A DNA stretch of 64,000 nucleotides from Paratinospora sagittata (Eukaryota > Streptophyta > Magnoliopsida > Ranunculales > Menispermaceae). The stretch lies in contig CM069603.1 in the NCBI GenBank assembly GCA_035771175.1, positions 19,258,286 through 19,322,285 on the forward strand, in the 5' to 3' direction. This document shows positions 48,175-59,649 of this stretch, in pieces (the stretch's first letter is position 1; every line of letters starts with the position of its first letter). The position numbers and the translations under genes were made by a program. The notes under the pieces are model-generated. The model made no database searches, was not told the DNA's origin, and saw nothing but the letters and a program-made list of their open reading frames with translations.

Positions 48175-48888
48175 TATTTTCGAGTTTTCTTTTGATGGTT
48201 ATGCCATCATGAAAGTTTCGTCATTAGTGATTTGATGTATATATGTCGTATTCACATATGAATGTATAGACATATTTAATGATAACTATAATTCCCATAA
48301 ATCAACTATATATATATTTGAATTTAAACTATATAAAAATCATATATAGTTGTTTTTAATCCAAATCTTAACTATATATATAATTTATATATATAGTTTT
48401 AGATATATCAAATAAATTATTTTTCAAAAATAAATTGTTTTCGAAAAATAAATTTTTTCCGAAATTTTTTTTTTAATTTTTCGAAAAATAAAATTTTTTC
48501 GAAATTTATTTATTTATTTTTTTTTTTTCGAAATATAAATTTTTTTTTTTCAAATTTTTTTATTTTTGTTTTTTTTTGGAAAAATAAAATTTTTTTGAAT
48601 ATTTTTTTTATTTTTTTATTTTTTTATACGTACCTCATATACAATAAGGTATATAGATACATATATTCAATAATAACTACACATATAGTTTCTAATAAAT
48701 TATGACTATATGTATATTTAAATCAAACTATATAAAAATCATATAGTTTCTAGATATATATATTTAATACAAATCTCAACTATATATAATTGACATATGT
48801 ATATATAGTTCTAGAGATATATATATATATATCTAATAAAATTTTTCTTCCCCTAATTTGGTGGACTTGGGCGGGCCGTGGACCGTAC
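48175..48888. other. AT-rich leader of the retrotransposon
   Basis: Between the primer binding site and the extra reading frame, this stretch is extremely AT-rich with no coding potential. A central T-rich tract (about 48420-48640) repeats TTTTCGAAAAATAAA-like units and homopolymers. It is flanked by two diverged copies of a TA-rich segment (about 48290-48415 and 48700-48840), both containing AAACTATATAAAAATCATATA followed by AACTATATATA. Only the last ~50 bp next to the primer site are GC-rich (GGACTTGGGCGGGCCGTGG). Confidence 0.75.
48290..48840. repeat. Duplicated TA-rich segment flanking a T-rich tract
   Basis: Left copy about 48290-48415, right copy about 48700-48840, offset by about 400 bp. 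Shared blocks in order: ACTATATAAAAATCATATA, TAATxCAAATCT, AACTATATATA, TATATATAGTT and AGATATAT. Between them lies the T-rich tract. This could be an old tandem duplication expanded by low-complexity sequence, or a palindrome-derived structure. Confidence 0.65.
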
Positions 48889-48900
48889 GCTCTGATACCA
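48889..48900 (-). promoter_or_regulatory. Primer binding site for initiator tRNA-Met
   Basis: On the minus strand the 12 bases read TGGTATCAGAGC, the standard plant sequence complementary to the 3' end of initiator tRNA-Met, where minus-strand DNA synthesis is primed. It lies 5 bases (48901-48905) inside the 5' LTR. Its position fixes the right-hand LTR as the 5' LTR and the element's direction as minus. Confidence 0.94.
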
Positions 48901-49806
48901 TTAAATGTCACATCCCGCCCGGACGCGCCTAAACCGGCGGTACACTCACGGACAGGGCGCGCATTTGGAACAATAACAATGGTAAGAACAGAGTGCGCAG
49001 CGGAAATACAGTACACACAGTACAAATCTGATTTCATTTAATTCAGAATACTTTTGTACATAAAATGGTCAAGGGAACATACTCCCAAAATCCCCAATGA
49101 ATTAAACAAAGGGTATAAATTGTGGGCCCCATAACCTGCACCCAGTCCACCCTAATTTCCTGTGAAAGATTGGATAATAATGGAGTAAGCTTAACGCGCT
49201 CAGTGGGTAAATAGTGCATCAGTATAACAATTAATAAAGCATACTTCAATATCAAATATCTTAAATACACATGTAAGCATCATAATCAATCAATATGTAT
49301 GTATGCATGACACCGTCTCGTAATAGTTTGATGAACGTACATCGCCTGAGTTCACGTACAGGTGTCCTTCCCCGGGCGTAGCCAGGTTCTCACTGTACGT
49401 CCCTCCTCAGGAACGATGCTCTGAATTCACGTACTGATGTCCCTCCCTAGCGTAGCCAGGTTCTCATGTACGTCCCTCTCCAGAGAAATAATATGAATAG
49501 TGAGCAATGCTCCTAACTATTCTATGAGTCATAAACCATATACGTCCCTAGGTGGTGATATGTATGATGCCAATGCATGAACTGGTCTAGTCAACTGGTC
49601 TGGTCTTTTCTTGACATTTAAACTGACTTTGGCTACGTCTGGTGATCCTTATCAGGGTCGGTATCACGACGTGCAAGGTTAGTACATTCAAGTCATAAAC
49701 ATTATATGACATAATGCAGTGTAAATGAATAGTAGACATAATAATAATTGAATGTAAACTTTAATAAAAGTTATGAAACACGCAAACCTATGTTTCGTTC
49801 CCCACC

Positions 49807-49896
49807 TTCAGATCTGGTGCTTTTCTCCGGACAGAACTCTGTTGCACCGCTTTCAGATTTGGCCCTTTCCTCCGGACAGAACTTTGTTGCACCACA
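49807..49896. repeat. 45-bp tandem duplication in the 5' LTR
   Basis: Copy 1 starts TTCAGATCTGGTGC at 49807 and copy 2 TTCAGATTTGGCCC at 49852; both run into CTCCGGACAGAACT and GTTGCACC. The 3' LTR keeps only the first copy because its homology ends at GTTGC (44682), the end of this repeat, so the repeat may have helped place the deletion breakpoint. Confidence 0.85.
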
Positions 49897-49995
49897 CCGA
49901 GAGTCTCGAAAACTAAAAACTTAGAATGCGCGGAAAGGAGAAGAAAATCACAAGAGAAGGTGATTTGGTGTGAGGAATGAGAAATGAGGAGCTTT

Positions 49996-50003
49996 CTTAT
50001 ATA
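49996..50003 (-). promoter_or_regulatory. TATA box of the retrotransposon promoter
   Basis: Minus strand TATATAAG, in the context TCTCTATATAAGAAAGC. It lies in U3 of the 5' LTR, about 10 bp downstream (minus direction) of four palindromic repeats. Transcription would start some 25-35 bp to the left, near 49960-49970, by analogy with other plant TATA promoters; that start is inferred. Confidence 0.75.
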
Positions 50004-50012
50004 GAGATTTTT

Positions 50013-50094
50013 GCGCCTGAACGTTCTGGCACGCGCCTGTACGTTCTGGCATTGCGCCTGAACGTTCTGGGATGCGCCCGAACGTTCGGGCGTT
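50013..50094 (-). promoter_or_regulatory. Four palindromic 20-21 bp repeats upstream of the TATA box
   Basis: Four copies at 50013, 50033, 50054 and 50074, each of the form GCGCCTGAACGTTCTGG. Each is centred on an ACGT core (AACGTT, or TACGTT in copy 2). The fourth copy contains a perfect 18-bp palindrome, CGCCCGAACGTTCGGGCG (50075-50092). Position just upstream of the TATA box and regular spacing of two helical turns suggest an enhancer bound by a dimeric factor. ACGT cores are typical plant bZIP sites, but which factor binds is unknown. Confidence 0.8.
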
Positions 50095-50145
50095 GCCCAA
50101 ATAGTAATTTTTTTTTTGTTTGTTTGTGAAATACGTGGTATTACA

Positions 50146-50150
50146 ATGAA
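50146..50150. repeat. Target-site duplication, right copy (ATGAA)
   Basis: ATGAA directly after the LTR terminus ...GTATTACA and followed by satellite GGTTAAAGAG. It pairs with 43738-43742. Confidence 0.95.
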
Positions 50151-52617
50151 GGTTAAAGAGCAAGGGTACTACAAAATGATTTGAATTTACAACATTGTTT
50201 AATCTAAAGTTGTTTTGGGCGTGCGAGATAATGGGAATCATCTAGGTGTTACTAGAGAATATTTCAATTAAGATAACCAGGCAAAACTATGTAAGGAATA
50301 GAAAAATCCAGCAAGGAGAAGTGCCCACATTTTTCTCATTAGAAATATCAGATTTTAGTCTAAGACGTGGATAGCGTGCTATTAGGGTGTGTACCATCTT
50401 CTCTATTGACAGATAGCAGGCTATAGCAGGTCGATATACACAAACCCGAGAGGTCGAGTTTTTTAGACTTTCCGATACCGTGTTATCAAGGCCTATAGCG
50501 CGCTATTGCCCATTTTACTAAAAATGGAAAAATCACGGCAACAACTCTATAGCGAGTTATCAAAGGGGATAGCACGCTATAGACAATTTTCCAAAAAAAT
50601 AAATATTTTATTATTGAACCCTGTCTGCGTGCTATCAACACTGATAGTGCGCTAGTGCCTTCTGAAAATTTTTGGCAAATTGCTCGATAGCCTTATTATT
50701 GAAAAATTAATATTTTGACACTAAAGAACCATTTCATTGACTCAAAACACTTTGATATAAGATTAAACACTTTTAAATAATTCAAAACTCATTGAAATTA
50801 TGATTAAAACCTTTCGGAAAACATTTTTTTAAAAATGAAATACTATATCGAAAGTGATTTTAAAGACTTTGCAATTTTCAAAGTTTTAGTGCTGAGATTG
50901 ATCGAAGGGTTACCCTACACACCAGAGATCAAACTAAGGCATTAGACATGAGATATGTCTTCGTTCTTCGAGCTTAATCTTTGTAGACTTCGAAAGCTAT
51001 TGTTTGATGTGTTCTTGATGCAAAACAAGTGATGTGTTATCTTACCGAGACCACTTCATATACTTAGAGTTTTAAATAATGGATAGCCTCTGCAAATCTT
51101 AGCACAAAAGGGGTAAAATGAAGAACTTGTTGAACATCAAGACTGATTGCAATTATGATTCAATTCGAAGCCTTTTTTTTGAATGCAAGAATCATTACTT
51201 TCTTCTCTTGAAAAACTCTTTGGAAAGCTCAATCTAACTTGCAAAAATCGTGTGTTGTATTTTTAAAAATCAGAGAATGAGTGTTTTATAAAATTTGAAG
51301 TTGAAGGTTAAAGAGCAAGAGTACTACAAAATGATTTGAATTTAAAACATTGTTTAATCTAAAGATGTTTTGGGCGTGCGAGACAATGAGAATCATCTAG
51401 GTGTTACTAGAGAATATTTCAATTAAGATAACCTGGCAAAACTGTGTAAGGAATAGAAAAATCCAGCAAGGAGAAGTGCCCACATTTTTCTCGTTAGAAA
51501 TATCAGATTTTAGTCTAAGACGTGGATAGCGTGCTATTAGGGTGTGTACCATCTTCTCTATTGACAGATAGCAGGCTATAGCAGGTCGATTTACACAAAG
51601 CTTAGAGGTCGAGCTTTTTAGACTTTCCGATAGCGTGTTATCAAGGCCTATACTATTGGCCATTTTACTAAAAATGGAAAAATCACGGCAACAACTTTAT
51701 AGCGAGTTATCAAAGGGGAAAGCGCGCTATAGACAATTTTCCAAAAAAATAAATGTTTTATTATTGAACCCTGTCTGTGTGCTATCAACACTGATAGTGC
51801 TCTAGTGCCTTCTGAAGATTTTTGCCAAATTGCTGGATAGCCTTATTTTTGAAGATGAAGGTTAAACAACAAGAGTACTACAAAATGATTTGAATTTACA
51901 ACATTGTTTAATCGAAAGTTGTTTTGGGCGTGCGAGACAATGGGAATCATCTAGGTGTTACTAGAGAATATTTCAATTAAGTAACCTGGCAAAACTATGT
52001 AAGGAATAGAAAAATCCAACAAGGAGAAGTGCCCACATTTTTCTCATTAGAAATATCAGATTTTAGTCTAAGACGTGGATAGCGTGCTATTAGGGTGTGT
52101 ACCATCTTCTCTATTGACAGATAGCAGGCTATAGCAGGTCGATATACACAAACTCGAGAGGTCGAGTTTTTTAGACTTTCCGATAGCGTGTTATCAAGGC
52201 CTATAGCGCGCTATTGCCCATTTTACTAAAAATGGAAAAATCACGACAACAGCTCTATAGCGAGTTATCAAAGGGGATAGCACGCTATAGACAATTTTCC
52301 AAAAAACTAAATGCTTTATTATTGAACTCTGTCTGCGGGCTATCAACACTGACAGTGCGCTAGTGCCTTCTGAAAATTTTTGGCAAATTCTGGATAGCCT
52401 TATTTTTTAAAAAAATTAATATTTTGACACTAAAGAACCATTTCATTGACTCAAAACACTTTGATATAAGATTAAACACTTTTAAATAATTCAAAACTCA
52501 TTGAAATTATGTTTAAAACCTTTCGGAAAACATTTTTTTTAAAATGAAATACTATATCGAAAGTGATTTTAAAGACTTTGCAATTTTCAGAGTTTTAGTG
52601 CTGAGATCGATCGAGAG
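50151..52617 (+). repeat. Satellite B: rest of the split unit and a rearranged 1,709-bp unit
   Basis: 50146-50908 completes the unit interrupted by the retrotransposon. The next anchor interval, 50909-52617, is 1,709 bp instead of about 1,165. It runs normally to TAGCCTTATTTTTGAA at about 51852, then jumps to GATGAAGGTTAAAC and reads again through the second part of a unit. The repeated part (51854-52617) shares private variants with 50146-50908: TTTACAACATTG, AAACTATGTAAGG, CTCATTAGAAATATC and GATAGCACGCTATAG. The interval is therefore a junction of one unit with a partial copy of the split unit. Confidence 0.88.
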
Positions 52618-54961
52618 GTTACCCTACACACCAATGATCAAACTAATGCATTAGACATGAGATATGTCTTCGTTCTTCGAGCTTAATCTTTGTAGACTTC
52701 GAAAGCTATTGTTTGATGTGTTCTTGATGCAAAACAGGTGATGTGTTCTTTTTTGATGTGTTATCTTACCGAGACCACTTCATATACTTAGAGTTTTAAA
52801 CAATGGATAGCCTCTGCAAATCTTAGCACAAAAGGGATAAAATGAAGAACTTGCTGAACATCAAGACAGATTGCAATTTTGATTCAATTCGAAGCTTGTT
52901 CTTGCAAATGCAAGAATCATTACTTTCTTCTCTTGAAAAACCCTTCGGAAAGCTCAATCTAACTTGCAAAAATCGTGCGTGTTGTATTTTTGAAAATCAG
53001 AGAATGAGCATTTTATAAAATTTGAAGTTGAAGGTTAAAGAGCAAGAGTACTACAAAATGATTTGAATTCAAAACATTGTTTAATCTAAAGTTGCTTTGG
53101 GCTTGCGAGACAATGGGAATCATCTATGTGTTACTAGAGAATATTTCAATTAAGATAACCTGGCAAAACTGTGCAAGGAATAGAAAAATCGAGCAAGCAG
53201 AAGTGCCCACATTTTTCTCGTTAGAAATATCAGATTTTAGTCTAAAACGTGGATAGCGTGCTATTAGGGTGTGTACCACCTTCTCTATTGACAGATAGTA
53301 GGCTATAGCTGGTCGATATACACAAACCCGAGAGGTCGAGTTTTTTAGACTTTTCGATTGCGTGTTATCAAGGCCTATAGCGCGCTATTGCCCATTTTAC
53401 TAAAAATGGAAAAATCACGGCAACAGCTCTATAGCGAGTTATCAAAGGGGATAGCGCGCTATAGACAATTTTTCAAAAAAATAAATGTTTTATTATTGAA
53501 CCCTGTCTGCGTGCAATCAACACTGATAGTGCGCTAGTGCCTTCTGAGTATTTTTGGCAAATTGCTGGATAGCCTTATTTTTGAAAAATTAATATTTTGA
53601 CACTAAAGAACCATTTCATTGACTCAAAACACTTTGATATAAGATTAACACTTTTAAATAATTCAAAACTCATTGAAATTATGATTAAAACCTTTCGGAA
53701 AACATTTTTTTCAAAATGGAATACTATATCGAAAGTGATTTTGAAGACTTTGCAAATTTCAGAGTTTAAGTGCTGAGATTGATCGAGGGGTTACCCTACA
53801 CACCAGAGATCAAACTAATGCATTAGACATGAGATATGTCTTCGTTCTTCGAGCTTGATCTTTGTAGACTTCGAAAGCTATTGTTTGATGTGTTCTTGAT
53901 GCAAAACAGGTGATGCGTTCTTTTTTGTTGTGTTATCTTACCGAGACCACTTCATATACTTAGAGTTTTAAACAATGGATAGCCTCTGCAAATCTTAGCA
54001 CAAAAGGGATAAAATGAAGAACTTGCTGAACATCAAGACAGATTGCAATTTTGATTCAATTCGAAGCTTGTTCTTGCAAATGCAAGAATCATTACTTTCT
54101 TCTCTTGAAAAACTCTTCGGAAAGCTCAATCTAACTTGCAAAAATCGTGCGTGTTGTATTTTTGAAAATCAGAGAATGAGCATTTTATAAAATTTGAAGT
54201 TGAAGGTTAAAGAGCAAGAGTACTACAAAATGATTTGAATTCAAAACATTGTTTAATCTAAAGTTGCTTTGGGCTTGCGAGACAATGGGAATCATCTCTG
54301 TGTTACTAGAGAATATTTCAATTAAGATAACCTGGCAAAACTGTGCAAGGAATAGAAAAATCGAGCAAGCAGAAGTGCCCACATTTTTCTCGTTAGAAAT
54401 ATCAGATTTTAGTCTAAAACGTGGATAGCGTGCTATTAGGGTGTGTACCACCTTCTCTATTGACAGATAGTAGGCTATAGCTGGTCGATATACACAAGCC
54501 CGAGAGGTCGAGTTTTTTAGACTTTTCGATTGCGTGTTATCAAGGCCTATAGCCCGCTATTGCCCATTTTACTAAAAATGGAAAAATCACGGCAACAGCT
54601 CTATAGCGAGTTATCAAAGGGGATAGCGCGCTATAGACAATTTTCCAAAAAAATAAATGTTTTATTATTGAACCCTGTCTGCGTGCAATCAACACTGATA
54701 GTGCGCTAGTGCCTTCTGAGTATTTTTGGCAAATTCCTGGATAGCCTTATTTTTGAAAAATTAATATTTTGACACTAAAGAACCATTTCATTGACTCAAA
54801 ACACTTTGATATAAGATTAACACTTTTAAATAATTCAAAACTCATTGAAATTATGATTAAAACCTTTCGGAAAACATTTTTTTCAAAATGGAATACTATA
54901 TCGAAAGTGATTTTGAAGACTTTGCAAATTTCAGAGTTTAAGTGCTGAGATTGATCGAGGG
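52618..54961 (+). repeat. Satellite B, first 1,172-bp units of the right-hand block
   Basis: Units at 52618 and 53790. They introduce markers shared by everything to the right: GGGCTTGCGAGACAATGGG, TAGTAGGCTATAGCTGG, GTGCAATCAACACTG, TTCTGAGTATTTTTGGC, AAAATGGAATAC and CAGAGTTTAAG. The 88-codon minus-strand frame at 54185-54451 is a repeat by-product. Confidence 0.92.
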
Positions 54962-57900
54962 GTTACCCTACACACCAGAGATCAAACTAATGCATTAGAC
55001 ATGAAATATGTCATCGTTCTTCGAGCTTGATCTTTGTAGACTTCGAAAGCTATTGTTTGATGTGTTCTTGATGCAAAACAGGTGATGTGTTCTTTTTTGA
55101 TGTGTTATCTTACCGAGACCACTTCATATACTTAGAGTTTTAAACAATGGATAGCCTCTGCAAATCTTAGCACAAAAGGGATAAAATGAAGAACTTGCTG
55201 GACATCAAGACAGATTGCAATTTTGATTCAATTCGAAGCTTGTTCTTGCAAATGCAAGAATCATTACTTTCTTCTCTTGAAAAACTCTTCGGAAAGCTCA
55301 ATCTAACTTGCAAAAATCGTGCGTGTTGTATTTTTGAAAATCAGAGAATGAGCATTTTATAAAATTTGAAGTTGAAGGTTAAAGAGCAAGAGTACTACAA
55401 AATGATTTGAATTCAAAACATTGTTTAATCTAAAGTTGCTTTGGGCTTGCGAGACAATGGGAATCATCTATGTGTTACTAGAGAATATTTCAATTAAGAT
55501 AACCTGGCAAAACTGTGCAAGGAATAGAAAAATCGAGCAAGCAGAAGTGCCCACATTTTTCTCGTTAGAAATATCAGATTTTAGTCTAAAACGTGGATAG
55601 CGTGCTATTAGGGTGTGTACCACCTTCTCTATTGACAGATAGTAGGCTATAGCTGGTCGATATAAACAAACCCGAGAGGTCGAGTTTTTTAGACTTTTCG
55701 ATTGCGTGTTATCAAGGCCTATAGCGCGCTATTGCCCATTTTACTAAAAATGAAAAAATCACTGCAACAGCTCTATAGCGAGTTATCAAAGGGGATAGCG
55801 CGCTATAGACAATTTTCCAAAAAAATAAATGTTTTATTATTGAACCCTGTCTGCGTGCAATCAACACTGATAGTGCGCTAGTGCCTTCTGAGTATTTTTG
55901 GCAAATTGCTGGATAGCCTTATTTTTGAAAAATTAATATTTTGACACTAAAGAACCATTTCATTGACTCAAAACACTTTGATATAAGATTAACACTTTTA
56001 AATAATTCAAAACTCATTGAAATTATGATTAAAACCTTTCGGAAAACATTTTTTTCAAAATGGAATACTATATCGAAAGTGATTTTGAAGACTTTGCAAA
56101 TTTCAGAGTTTAAGCGCTGAGATTGATCGAGGGGTTACCCTACACACCAGAGATCAAACTAATGCATTAGACATGAAATATGTCATCGTTCTTCGAGCTT
56201 GATCTTTGTAGACTTCGAAAGCTATTGTTTGATGTGTTCTTGATGCAAAACAGGCGATGTGTTCTTTTTTGATGTGTTATCTTACCGAGACCACTTCATA
56301 TACTTAGAGTTTTAAACAATGGATAGCCTCTGCAAATCTTAGCACAAAAGGGATAAAATGAAGAACTTGCAGAACATCAAGACAGATTGCAATTTTGATT
56401 CAATTCGAAGCTTGTTCTTGCAAATGCAAGAATCATTACTTTCTTCTCTTGAAAAACTCTTCGGAAAGCTCAATCTAACTTGCAAAAATCGTGCGTGTTG
56501 TATTTTTGAAAATCAGAGAATGAGCATTTTATAAAATTTGAAGTTGAAGGTTAAAGAGCAAGAGTACTACAAAATGATTTGAATTCAAAACATTGTTTAA
56601 TCTAAAGTCGCTTTGGGCTTGCGAGACAATGGGAATCATCTATGTGTTGCTAGAGAATATTTCAATTAAGATAACCTGGCAAAACTGTGCAAGGAATAGA
56701 AAAATCGAGCAAGCAGAAGTGCCCACATTTTTCTCGTTAGAAATATCAGATTTTAGTCTAAAACGTGGATAGCGTGCTATTAGGGTGTGTACCACCTTCT
56801 CTATTGACAGATAGTAGGCTATAGCTGGTCGATATACACAAACCCGAGAGGTCGAGTTTTTTAGACTTTTCGATTGCGTGTAATCAAGGCCTATAGCGCG
56901 CTATTGCCCATTTTAGTAAAAATGGAAAAATCACGGCAACAGCTCTATAGCGAGTTATCAAAGGGGATAGCGCGCTATAGACAATTTTCCAAAAAAATAA
57001 ATGTTTTATTATTGAACCCTGTCTGCGTGCAATCAACACTGATAGTGCGCTAGTGCCTTCTGAGTATTTTTGGCAAATTGCTGGATAGCCTTATTTTTGA
57101 AAAATTAATATTTTGACACTAAAGAACCATTTCATTGACTCAAAACACTTTGATATAAGATTAACACTTTTAAATAATTCAAAACTCATTGAAATTATGA
57201 TTAAAACCTTTCGGAAAACATTTTTTTCAAAATGGAATACTATATCGAAAGTGATTTTGAAGACTTTGCAAATTTCAGAGTTTAAGTGCTGAGATTGATC
57301 GAGGGGTTACCCTACACACCAGAGATCAAACTAATGCATTAGACATGAAATATGTCATCGTTCTTCGAGCTTGATCTTTGTAGACTTCGAAAGCTATTGT
57401 TTGATGTGTTCTTGATGCAAAACAGGTGATGTGTTCTTTTTTGATGTGTTATCTTACCGAGACCACTTCATATACTTAGAGTTTTAAACAATGGATAGCC
57501 TCTGCAAATCTTAGCACAAAAGGGATAAAATGAAGAACTTGCTGGACATCAAGACAGATTGCAATTTTGATTCAATTCGAAGCTTGTTCTTGCAAATGCA
57601 AGAATCATTACTTTCTTCTCTTGAAAAACTCTTCGGAAAGCTCAATCTAACTTGCAAAAATCGTGCGTGTTGTATTTTTGAAAATCAGAGAATGAGCATT
57701 TTATAAAATTTGAAGTTGAAGGTTAAAGAGCAAGAGTACTACAAAATGATTTGAATTCAAAACATTGTTTAATCTAAAGTTGCTTTGGGCTTGCGAGACA
57801 ATGGGAATCATCTATGTGTTACTAGAGAATATTTCAATTAAGATAACCTGGCAAAACTGTGCAAGGAATAGAAAAATCGAGCAAGCAGAAGTGCCCACAT

Positions 57901-59649
57901 TTTTCTCGTTAGAAATATCAGATTTTAGTCTAAAACGTGGATAGCGTGCTATTAGGGTGTGTACCACCTTCTCTATTGACAGATAGTAGGCTATAGCTGG
58001 TCGATATACACAAACCCGAGAGGTCGAGTTTTTTAGACTTTTCGATTGCGTGTTATCAAGGCCTATAGCGCGCTATTGCCCATTTTACTAAAAATGAAAA
58101 AATCACTGCAACAGCTCTATAGCGAGTTATCAAAGGGGATAGCGCGCTATAGACAATTTTCCAAAAAAATAAATGTTTTATTATTGAACCCTGTCTGCGT
58201 GCAATCAACACTGATAGTGCGCTAGTGCCTTCTGAGTATTTTTGGCAAATTGCTGGATAGCCTTATTTTTGAAAAATTAATATTTTGACACTAAAGAACC
58301 ATTTCATTGACTCAAAACACTTTGATATAAGATTAACACTTTTAAATAATTCAAAACTCATTGAAATTATGATTAAAACCTTTCGGAAAACATTTTTTTC
58401 AAAATGGAATACTATATCGAAAGTGATTTTGAAGACTTTGCAAATTTCAGAGTTTAAGCGCTGAGATTGATCGAGGGGTTACCCTACACACCAGAGATCA
58501 AACTAATGCATTAGACATGAAATATGTCATCGTTCTTCGAGCTTGATCTTTGTAGACTTCGAAAGCTATTGTTTGATGTGTTCTTGATGCAAAACAGGCG
58601 ATGTGTTCTTTTTTGATGTGTTATCTTACCGAGACCACTTCATATACTTAGAGTTTTAAACAATGGATAGCCTCTGCAAATCTTAGCACAAAAGGGATAA
58701 AATGAAGAACTTGCAGAACATCAAGACAGATTGCAATTTTGATTCAATTCGAAGCTTGTTCTTGCAAATGCAAGAATCATTACTTTCTTCTCTTGAAAAA
58801 CTCTTCGGAAAGCTCAATCTAACTTGCAAAAATCGTGCGTGTTGTATTTTTGAAAATCAGAGAATGAGCATTTTATAAAATTTGAAGTTGAAGGTTAAAG
58901 AGCAAGAGTACTACAAAATGATTTGAATTCAAAACATTGTTTAATCTAAAGTCGCTTTGGGCTTGCGAGACAATGGGAATCATCTATGTGTTGCTAGAGA
59001 ATATTTCAATTAAGATAACCTGGCAAAACTGTGCAAGGAATAGAAAAATCGAGCAAGCAGAAGTGCCCACATTTTTCTCGTTAGAAATATCAGATTTTAG
59101 TCTAAAACGTGGATAGCGTGCTATTAGGGTGTGTACCACCTTCTCTATTGACAGATAGTAGGCTATAGCTGGTCGATATACACAAACCCGAGAGGTCGAG
59201 TTTTTTAGACTTTTCGATTGCGTGTAATCAAGGCCTATAGCGCGCTATTGCCCATTTTAGTAAAAATGGAAAAATCACGGCAACAGCTCTATAGCGAGTT
59301 ATCAAAGGGGATAGCGCGCTATAGACAATTTTCCAAAAAAATAAATGTTTTATTATTGAACCCTGTCTGCGTGCAATCAACACTGATAGTGCGCTAGTGC
59401 CTTCTGAGTATTTTTGGCAAATTGCTGGATAGCCTTATTTTTGAAAAATTAATATTTTGACACTAAAGAACCATTTCATTGACTCAAAACACTTTGATAT
59501 AAGATTAACACTTTTAAATAATTCAAAACTCATTGAAATTATGATTAAAACCTTTCGGAAAACATTTTTTTCAAAATGGAATACTATATCGAAAGTGATT
59601 TTGAAGACTTTGCAAATTTCAGAGTTTAAGTGCTGAGATTGATCGAGGG
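54962..59649 (+). repeat. Satellite B dimeric higher-order repeat, two copies of 2,344 bp
   Basis: Units start at 54962, 56134, 57306 and 58478, each 1,172 bp. First-type units (54962, 57306) share CTTGCTGGACATC, AATCACTGCAACAGC and TTAAGCGCTGAG. Second-type units (56134, 58478) share CTTGCAGAACATC, CAGGCGATGTG, AAAGTCGCTTTGG, GTGTTGCTAGAG and GCGTGTAATCAAGG. The two dimers look almost identical, so the duplication is recent. Confidence 0.93.

Larger units (their letters stand above)
43743..50145 (-). mobile_element. Degenerate Ty3/gypsy LTR retrotransposon nested in the satellite
   Basis: A 6,403-bp element transcribed right to left. It has terminal TG...CA ends, a 5-bp ATGAA duplication, a full 5' LTR (48906-50145), a primer binding site for initiator tRNA-Met, an AT-rich leader, a decayed extra reading frame, a spacer, gag, and a partial 3' LTR (43743-44682). 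Protease, reverse transcriptase, RNase H, integrase and the polypurine tract are all absent. Removing it and one ATGAA restores a satellite unit of 1,165 bp, the normal size. Gag type plus the tRNA-iMet site suggest the chromovirus Tekay/Del branch, but without pol that is tentative. The two LTRs differ at about two dozen positions over 940 aligned bases by eye, with no indels, so the insertion is moderately recent. It cannot move on its own. Confidence 0.93.
48906..50145 (-). repeat. 5' LTR, full length (1,240 bp)
   Basis: Terminal TG...CA: on the minus strand it begins TGTAATACCACG and ends GGGATGTGACA. U3 holds four palindromic repeats and a TATA box; the 75-bp tandem duplication is at 49351-49480; a second tandem duplication of 45 bp, each copy with TTCAGAT...CTCCGGACAGAACT, is at about 49807-49896. 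A 75-codon minus-strand frame at 49043-49270 and frames at 48780-49041 are also in the other LTR or lie across its edge and are not genes. Confidence 0.95.

Noticed and set aside
48420..48640. Poly(A)/poly(T) tail of a LINE or processed copy
   Set aside because: The tract is a mixed low-complexity T-rich repeat lying between two duplicated TA-rich segments inside the element leader, without an adjoining LINE body or its own target duplication.
43880..49270. 75-codon minus-strand frame present in both LTRs (43880-44107 and 49043-49270)
   Set aside because: Being in both LTRs is expected from LTR duplication. No domain is recognisable and substitutions do not favour synonymous sites by eye.
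43743..50145. Hidden pol (protease, reverse transcriptase, RNase H, integrase) in the retrotransposon
   Set aside because: Gag runs directly into LTR sequence at 44682, and the remaining interior is accounted for by the extra ORF, spacer and leader; no pol motif was seen on either strand.
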